DNA from: Saururus chinensis
Taxonomy: Eukaryota > Streptophyta > Magnoliopsida > Piperales > Saururaceae
Reading direction: 5' to 3'
Length of the DNA stretch: 64,000 nucleotides
Assembly: GCA_035235625.1 (NCBI GenBank)
Contig: CP141147.1
Span: forward strand, 12,947,001 to 13,011,000
In this document: piece by piece, positions 58,294-64,000 of the stretch
Layout: the number at the start of each line of letters is the position of its first letter
Numbering within the stretch: position 1 is the first letter of the stretch
Program-made: the position numbers and the translations under genes
The notes under the pieces: model-generated
What the model saw: only the letters and a program-made list of their open reading frames with translations
What the model was told of the DNA's origin: nothing
Databases searched by the model: none

Positions 58294-59288
58294 TGATATT
58301 TTATAATTAAACCTTTTACAAGTGTATAAGGTAATTGTACTAGGATGAGTATTTAAGGGTTGTCAAACCTCTAGGACGGATGAATTATTACTAAATCTAA
58401 AGAGGAATTTGCTAATTAAAAACTAGAAAAAACTTAAACTTAAATTAAGTAAAAGAAAGGAATCAACTAGTTTAAAAGGTAGAGATTAATATGATGGAAT
58501 TTACTTAGGAAATCGAATCCACTATAGAACCATAATAATTCCTTAACTTTTAATCTAAATCTAGTGTGAATTTGAACAAGTATTCTCAGCTAGAAGATAG
58601 AATTACTTCAGAAAGAATCATTAATTAAATTCATGGCATAAACTATCTTCAACAATAGCACGAATCATCTACACTAAACTAGCTATAGACATTACTCGTC
58701 TAATCTTAGTATAACTCATCCAATTCATTAATTATCTGAACATTAAAACTATTGCATAACCATCTCATCTAAATCACAGAAATTAGAATTGATGTAAATA
58801 TCAAAACCACATCAATCTATCATCTACAAGATAATAAATCAATATAGATTTTAATAAACATTAAAAGCTCTTCCATTAAAAAGGAAATCCTTATCATATA
58901 ATTGTCATAATTCACAACTGAGATCTAAATTCAAAATGAAAGAAACTAAAACTTATCTATATCTTCATCAACTCCTAAGTAAAAGAAAAGTCCAGCCTTC
59001 CATTGTAGAATAAAGCACTTGAATCTCCATTAAAAGCTTTGAGTTCTCTTCCATCTTCTTCTTCCTTTTTCTCTCTAGAAAATCTACTCGAATCCTTTAA
59101 TTTATAGCCAAATATATCTTTATATAGGCATAAGAACCATAGAAAGGAGTCCAATATGAAAATGAATCGAAATTGGCTTAAAGAAGGAAACAGTGCGTTA
59201 TCCCGTTCGAACGCCCTGCATGCCCATTCGAATGCCTATACTGCATATTTTTCCAAAATAACGTTTATCCGTTTGATCCTTAAAATGC
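58294..59288 (-). repeat. Family A LTR, reversed, partial
   Basis: TGATATTTTATAATTAAACC onward is the reverse complement of family A LTR ends. It runs through the TATA region (CTTTATATAGGCATAAG near 59110) and the CGTTCGAACG motif (59207-59212) to about 59288, where a family B LTR begins. Confidence 0.8.
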
Positions 59289-59929
59289 CTGATGCACTGA
59301 AATAATGTTTAATTAAATGTTCTTACATTTTGATTTGTAATCCTATTTTTTATTAATTCATTTCTTATTTGGGCTATTTATGTTTTGAATAGGTTAGTTG
59401 GACACTACAACAAAAAGGATTATTAGCGACGTATTTATGCGTCGCTAATGATTATTAGCGACGCATAATAAACATCGCTATAAACGTCAAAAAAAGTGCC
59501 GTTGCTATTGTGTATTTGCGACGTATAAATAAAAACGTTGCTAATATAACCCTTTAGCGACGCATATAAAAGCGTCACTAATTAGATATCATTAGCGACA
59601 CTTTGAACTAAGTGTCACTAATGATAGCTATTAGTGACGCTTTTACATGCGTCACTAATAGAATATCTATTTAAAAAAAATAAAAATTATTTATTAACAA
59701 CGTATATAGAAGCGTCGCTACAAACAGTTATTAGCAACACTTTTCTAGACATCGCTAATAAATTAATGTTTTTAAAAAAAATTCAAAATATTGCTAATAT
59801 TAAAAAAAATTAAATGTAATAACCGCATTTTTGAAACGTCGATAATTTGTTTAAATATATTTTAAAAAACAATAGCAACACATATGGATGCGTCACTAAA
59901 GCGGAGTTTTTTTTAAAAAAAAATCCCTA

Positions 59930-60790
59930 GTGGGCCCATCCGGGCTCACCAGGAAGGGAGAAGGGGGTCCAAGGGGAAAAGATGGCGGGGTCCGGAGAGG
60001 GTGGGGGGAAGAGAGGGGAGCAGGAACGGCCCGAACACCCTCCTCCGGCAAGGGCAGTGAAAGGGCCCGGGGGGGGGGGGGAGGAGGGGGGAGAAATCTC
60101 AATGGACGAGAGGGGGAGGAGATGAAGGGAGATGGGGAGGAATGGGTGGGGTGCCGGAATCCGGTGGGGGAACTGGATTCCAGCAGCCCCTCCTCCGGAA
60201 GGGGAAGGGAGGAGGGCAGAGGCGGAGCCATCGCGGCGGTGGCCAACAATGGACGACGACGGCGGCGGCGGGGTAGGGCATGAGGAAGGGAGGAGGGGAA
60301 GGGAAGGGGGAACAGGGATGGGGGCGGAGGGGTAGGGAGGAGTGCGGAGGTGGACCAGGGACGACGGTGGCGGAGTGGATGTGCACTCCCGAGAAGGGGG
60401 AATGGGGAGGAGGGGGGGGGGGGGGGGGAGGAAGGTGAAGCAGGAGCGGAGGCGGAGCCAGAGCTGGGACGAAGGCGGCCGGCCCGGCGGAGACAGGATG
60501 GAGGCGCGGCGGAGGCGGAGCAGCCTTTGTGAAGGCGGAATGGGGAGGAGGGGTGGGGGCGGAGGGGGATGGGAGGACGGCGGAGAAGACACGGAGTCGG
60601 AGCAGGGGCGGAGACGGGATGGCGACGGCCGGTGTGGCGGAAGGGCGGTGGAGTGAAAGTGGAACTTTGGATATGGGGGGGAGACGAAATATATACTGCG
60701 CGGGCGATTTCGCTCGCGCGGTTTTCCACTTCCCCCGCGCGGACAAAATTTTGCCCACGCGGGCAAAACAAAATTTCAGCGGGCTTGTAG
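59930..60790. other. GC-rich core of C4 with long but unrecognised open frames
   Basis: Strongly G-rich on the plus strand (GGAGGGG units, runs of 13 G at 60069-60081 and 17 G at 60412-60428). Frames of 332, 279 and 219 codons overlap on the minus strand and others on the plus strand. All are Pro/Ser/Arg or Gly/Arg-rich, as expected when stop codons are rare in GC-rich DNA. The 3' part carries GGACAAAATTTTGCCC, shared with 38276. A captured host-gene exon cannot be excluded. I favour a family-specific noncoding core because similar cores recur in C0, C2 and C3. Confidence 0.5.
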
Positions 60791-61002
60791 GAAATTACCC
60801 GCGCACGGAAAATCTTTAGCGACACTTTAGATAAAGCGTCGCTAAAATAATATTTATTGCGACGTTTAATTCTAAACATAGCAATTGTACACACTATTTA
60901 CGATGTTTACATATATACGTCGCAAATAATATAATATTTGCGACGTATACTTCAAAACATCACAAATAATTTTAAAAATAAAAAAAATTTAAATAAAAGT
61001 AC

Positions 61003-61140
61003 TAATAGTGACGTATAGGTAAATACATCGCTATTAGTACATGTATTAGTGACGTATAGATTTATACGTCGCCAATACATGTACTAATAGCGATGTATAA
61101 ACGTATGCGTCGCTATTAGTACTTTTATTTTAATTTTATT
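61003..61140. repeat. Palindrome of about 135 bp in C4
   Basis: AAGTACTAATAGTGACGTAT...ATGCGTCGCTATTAGTACTT with centre near 61072. Both arms contain further small palindromes (GACGTAT...ATACGTC). Arms match at nearly all positions by eye. Confidence 0.85.
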
Positions 61141-61186
61141 TCTTTTATTTTAAAAATAAAAAAATTAATAAAAATTAAAATAAAAT

Positions 61187-61661
61187 TCTTCTCTTTCTCT
61201 TCCCTCTCCTCCCTCTCTCTCCTCCCTCTCTCTCATCCCTCTCTCTTCCCTCCCCTCTCTCTCCTCTAATTTCAATTTTTTAATATTTTTATTCTTAAAA
61301 TTTTATTTTATTTTTTAATTTAAAAAATAAAAAAATTAATAATTTTTTAAAAAAATCAAAATAAAATCCTCTATCTCTCTTCCCTCCCCTCTCCTCTCTC
61401 TATCTCTCTCCTCTTTCTCTCTCTGTCTTATTCCTCTCTCCTCTCTCTCTCTTCCCTCTCATCTCACTCTCTCTCTTCCCTCTCATCTCTCCTCTCTCTC
61501 TCCTTCATCCCTCTCTCTCTTCCCCCTCCTCCCACTCTTCCCTCTCCTCTCTCTCTCCTCCCTCCCTTTCTTCCCTCTCCTCTCTCTCTCCTCCCTCTCT
61601 CTCTCTCTCTCTCTCCCTCTCTTCCCTATCCTCTCTCTCTTCCCTCCCCTCTCCTCTGATT
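61187..61661. repeat. CT-rich tracts of C4 (first group)
   Basis: 61187-61266 and 61371-61661 are CTCTCT/CTTCCC tracts separated by AT-rich DNA. Minus-strand RERE-type frames are artefacts. Confidence 0.9.
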
Positions 61662-61814
61662 TCAAATTTTAAAATTTATTTATTCTTTAAATATACGTAT
61701 TAGCGACGTATATATTTTTACTCATACGTCGCTATTAGTATTTTATTTTAATTTTATTTCTTTTATTTTAAAAATAAAAAAATTACTAATTATTTAAAAA
61801 AATCAAAATAAAAC

Positions 61815-61975
61815 TCCTCTCTCTTCTCTCCTCTCTTTCCCTTTCCCCTCTCCTCTCTCTATCTCTCTCCTCTTCCTCTCTCTATCTTATTCCTCTCTCT
61901 CTCTTTCCTCCCCTCCCCTCTCTCTCCTCTCTCTCTCCTCCCTCTCCCCTCTCTCTCCTCCTCTCCCGCTCTCTC
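61815..61975. repeat. CT-rich tract of C4 (second)
   Basis: About 160 bases of CTCTCC-type polypyrimidine between AT-rich DNA and hairpin repeats. Confidence 0.9.
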
Positions 61976-62097
61976 TATTTTTATATTTTTTATTTAAAGC
62001 AAAAAATAAAAAAATAATAGAGTATTAGCGACGTATAGGTATATACATCGCTAATAAGTAGTAGTGACGTATATGCTATACGTCACTACTACTCAAT

Positions 62098-62290
62098 GGT
62101 ATTAGCATCGTATAGAGTATACATCGCTAATACTTAAAGGTATTAGTGATGTATATGCATATACGTCGCAAATACCATTGTGTATTAGCCAATACGTCGC
62201 TAATACACAATGGTATTAGCGACGTATATGCATATATGTCACTAATACCTTTAAGTATTAGCAATGTATACTCTATACGTCGCTAATACT
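62098..62290. repeat. Nested palindrome of about 190 bp in C4
   Basis: Left arm GGTATTAGCATCGTATAGAG...CCATTGTGTATTAGC is mirrored by GCTAATACACAATGG...CTCTATACGTCGCTAATAC, centred near 62190. Each arm holds two smaller palindromes such as GTATATGCATATAC. Mismatches are mostly CpG-to-TpG type. Confidence 0.85.
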
Positions 62291-62340
62291 CTTATATTTT
62301 TATATTTTTATTAATTTTATAAAAATAAATAATAAATAAT

Positions 62341-62705
62341 ATTTTATCTTTCTCCTCCCTCTCTCCTCTCTCTCCTCCCTCTCTCCCCTCTCTCTCCTCT
62401 CTCTCTCCTCCCTCTCCCCTCTCTCGCCTCTCTCTCCTCCCTCTCCCCTCTCTCTCTCGTCCCTCTCTCTCCTCTCTCTCGTCCCTCTCTCTCCTCTCTC
62501 TCCTCCCTCTCCCCTCTCTCTCCTTCCTCTCCCCTCTCTCTCCTCTCTCTCTCCTACCTCTCTCCCCTCTCTCTCTCCTCTCTCTCCTCTCTCTCTCCTC
62601 CTTCTCCCGTCTCTCTCCTCCCTTTCCCCTCTCTCTCTACCTCTCTCTCCACCTCTCTCTCTCTCTCTCCTCCACTCTCTCTCTTAATGCACTCTCTTAA
62701 CTCTC
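62341..62705. repeat. CT-rich tract of C4 (third, longest)
   Basis: About 365 bases of CTCTCC/CTCTCT, followed by TTTTATTATAAATTATATT, the unoccupied version of the site where the Ulp1 MULE inserted in C0. Confidence 0.9.
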
Positions 62706-64000
62706 TCTTTTATTATAAATTATATTTTAAAATTAATAATAAAATTTAACAAATAAAATATATCATTATAAATAATGAATTATTAACACTAGTTTTTATG
62801 GAAAACTTAATCTTTATTTATTGTATATACAAATAGTAAATATTGAATAAAATATATTATATTTAGAAAGTTTATTATAAATTTTTTAATATTTATTTAT
62901 TAAATAAAATCAATTAATAAATCTATTAGCAATGTTTGTGAGGGAACGTCGCTATTTGATATAGTATTTGCAACGCTTATTTCAAAGCGTCGCTACTAAT
63001 TTATATTTTATATTTTTTTATTTTTAATTCAATACTTTTAGGGACGCTTTGGTAAGCGTCGCTAATAGCAGCACTATTAGCGACGCTTAGTTCTATGCGT
63101 CGCTATTAAGAAACACTATTAGCGACGCTTAGTTATATATATTTTTTTTAAAAAAATATGTATCTTTTAGCGACAGTTATATAAACCGTTGCAAATGGAG
63201 GAACTATTAGCGACGCTTATTATAAAGCGTCGCAAATATATAACTATTAGCGACACATATGAAAATGCGTTGCTAATAGTTTATTTTTTTGCGACAAAAA
63301 AAATGTGTCGCAAATAATCATTTTTTGCGACGTTTAAATAAGCGTCGCTAATATATGCGTCGCTAATGCTCTATTTTGTTGTAGTGGGACCTTAATTGAG
63401 TTTACATGTCTAAACAGACTTCAATAGGATCCAACTGGAAGAGGAAGTGAGCCCAACTACCCAAAGCTATTTAAAAGTCAAGAATGGCCTCTTCATGGTC
63501 TAAACATGCATGAAATGGACAAACACAACCTTGTGGACCCGTTTGATTTAAGATTTATATGAAGAGAACTAAATTAGGAAAGAAGCTGATTCAGACAGAT
63601 TGACATAGACTTAGTAGTTAGACCATATCGCTCTATGTATAATTCGGATTTATATGATTCCAGTGGCATTGGAAAGAAGACTTCCGTAGCTACAAGTGTT
63701 ATTTCAGGATAAAATTCCAAATTCTGAAGATATATGAGTCGAATCCGGCATGTAATCAGACAGCTAGTTAACTAACCCGAGGCTAGCACATGGAAAATCT
63801 TTTCATTTATTATGATTGATACACATAATGAAAGACAATGAGGATGATTGGTTAAGTAAAGGAAGATTCAAAGATACTTATTTGCTAAATAAAGTATTAA
63901 TTTATTTGATTTATTTAGTATCTAATCATTGCCAAAGAAGTAACCAATCACGCAAGCAATCAAGATGCAATCTAGAGATATAATTTTACTTTCCTCTTTG

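Larger units (their letters stand above)
59403..63386 (+). mobile_element. CACTA (En/Spm) element C4, structurally complete, non-autonomous
   Basis: 3984 bp. Terminal inverted repeats CACTACAACAAAA / TTTTGTTGTAGTG and a 3-bp TSD GGA (59400-59402, 63387-63389). Layout: 490 bases of subterminal repeats built on TTAGCGACGC and its complement, a GC-rich core (59930-60790), then a right half alternating hairpin repeats, CT-rich tracts and AT-rich DNA. No transposase (TNP1/TNP2-like) frame, so it would need proteins from elsewhere. Many motif copies keep all three CpGs, which suggests a younger copy than C0. It is the reference against which C0, C2 and C3 were read. Confidence 0.9.
59289..64000 (+). 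repeat. Family B LTR, interrupted by CACTA C4, cut by window edge
   Basis: TGATGCACTGAAATAATG at 59289-59306 is the LTR start. The LTR continues at 63387 after the CACTA element (GGACCTTAATTGAG) and runs to the window end in the region equivalent to about 10405 of the first copy, before its TATA box. It begins exactly where the family A LTR stops, so it inserted there. Confidence 0.8.

Noticed and set aside
61483-61665. 60-codon minus-strand RERE-type frame
   Set aside because: CT-tract artefact in C4.
26755-63386. Regular TTAGCGACGC repeats considered as a CRISPR-like array
   Set aside because: Repeats are short, in both orientations and irregularly spaced, lie within CACTA termini of a plant genome, and have no cas genes.

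Overview
The window looks like intergenic, transposon-packed DNA of a flowering plant. The evidence is the mix of families: Ty1/copia and Ty3/gypsy elements of plant lineages (Athila-like, Galadriel-like and Reina-like chromoviruses), CACTA (En/Spm) elements ending in CACTACAACAAAA, and Mutator-like elements (MULEs) carrying an Ulp1/C48 protease gene. I see no convincing host gene, tRNA, rRNA or CRISPR array. The species cannot be named from the sequence.

Layout. 1-8264: degenerate LTR-like repeats and AT-rich DNA without genes, including a GC-rich block near 1370-2600. 8265-16711: a Ty1/copia element with both LTRs and a GGATT target-site duplication (TSD), carrying a nested Athila-like LTR. 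16712-17110: a scrap of a Ulp1-type MULE gene. 18400-26754: a decayed Galadriel-like chromovirus with a 3.2 kb LTR nested in gag. 26755-57796: a nest whose outermost layer appears to be one old, reversed CACTA element. Inside it are a Ulp1 MULE (ends at 27440 and 42891), a second CACTA element, an Athila-like element, a Reina-like chromovirus, a second MULE (50131-53863) and several solo LTRs. 58294-64000: two overlapping Athila-like LTRs, the second interrupted by a structurally complete 3984 bp non-autonomous CACTA element (59403-63386, TSD GGA).

The main observation is structural. The two ends of the Ulp1 MULE lie in the same orientation, and its 9-bp TSDs (27431-27439 and 42882-42890) are reverse complements. 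The empty version of that insertion site survives inside the distal CACTA element at 62711-62719. The LTRs of the Reina-like element between them also lie on opposite strands. Together these indicate local inversion within about 33.8-44.5 kb after the nest was built, probably in more than one step. Assembly error must be excluded.

Nothing here works as a pathway. The only protein-level DNA-transposon gene is the Ulp1-type gene (minus strand, about 33487 to 29780), which has in-frame stops. The retroelements are fossils. The most unusual local sequences are nested palindromes built from the TTAGCGACGC motif, conserved polypyrimidine tracts and GC-rich cores in the CACTA family, a 180 bp near-perfect foldback beside a Ulp1 first exon, and 8-10 bp periodic repeats in MULE introns. 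I found no convincing new biological system beyond this transposon architecture.
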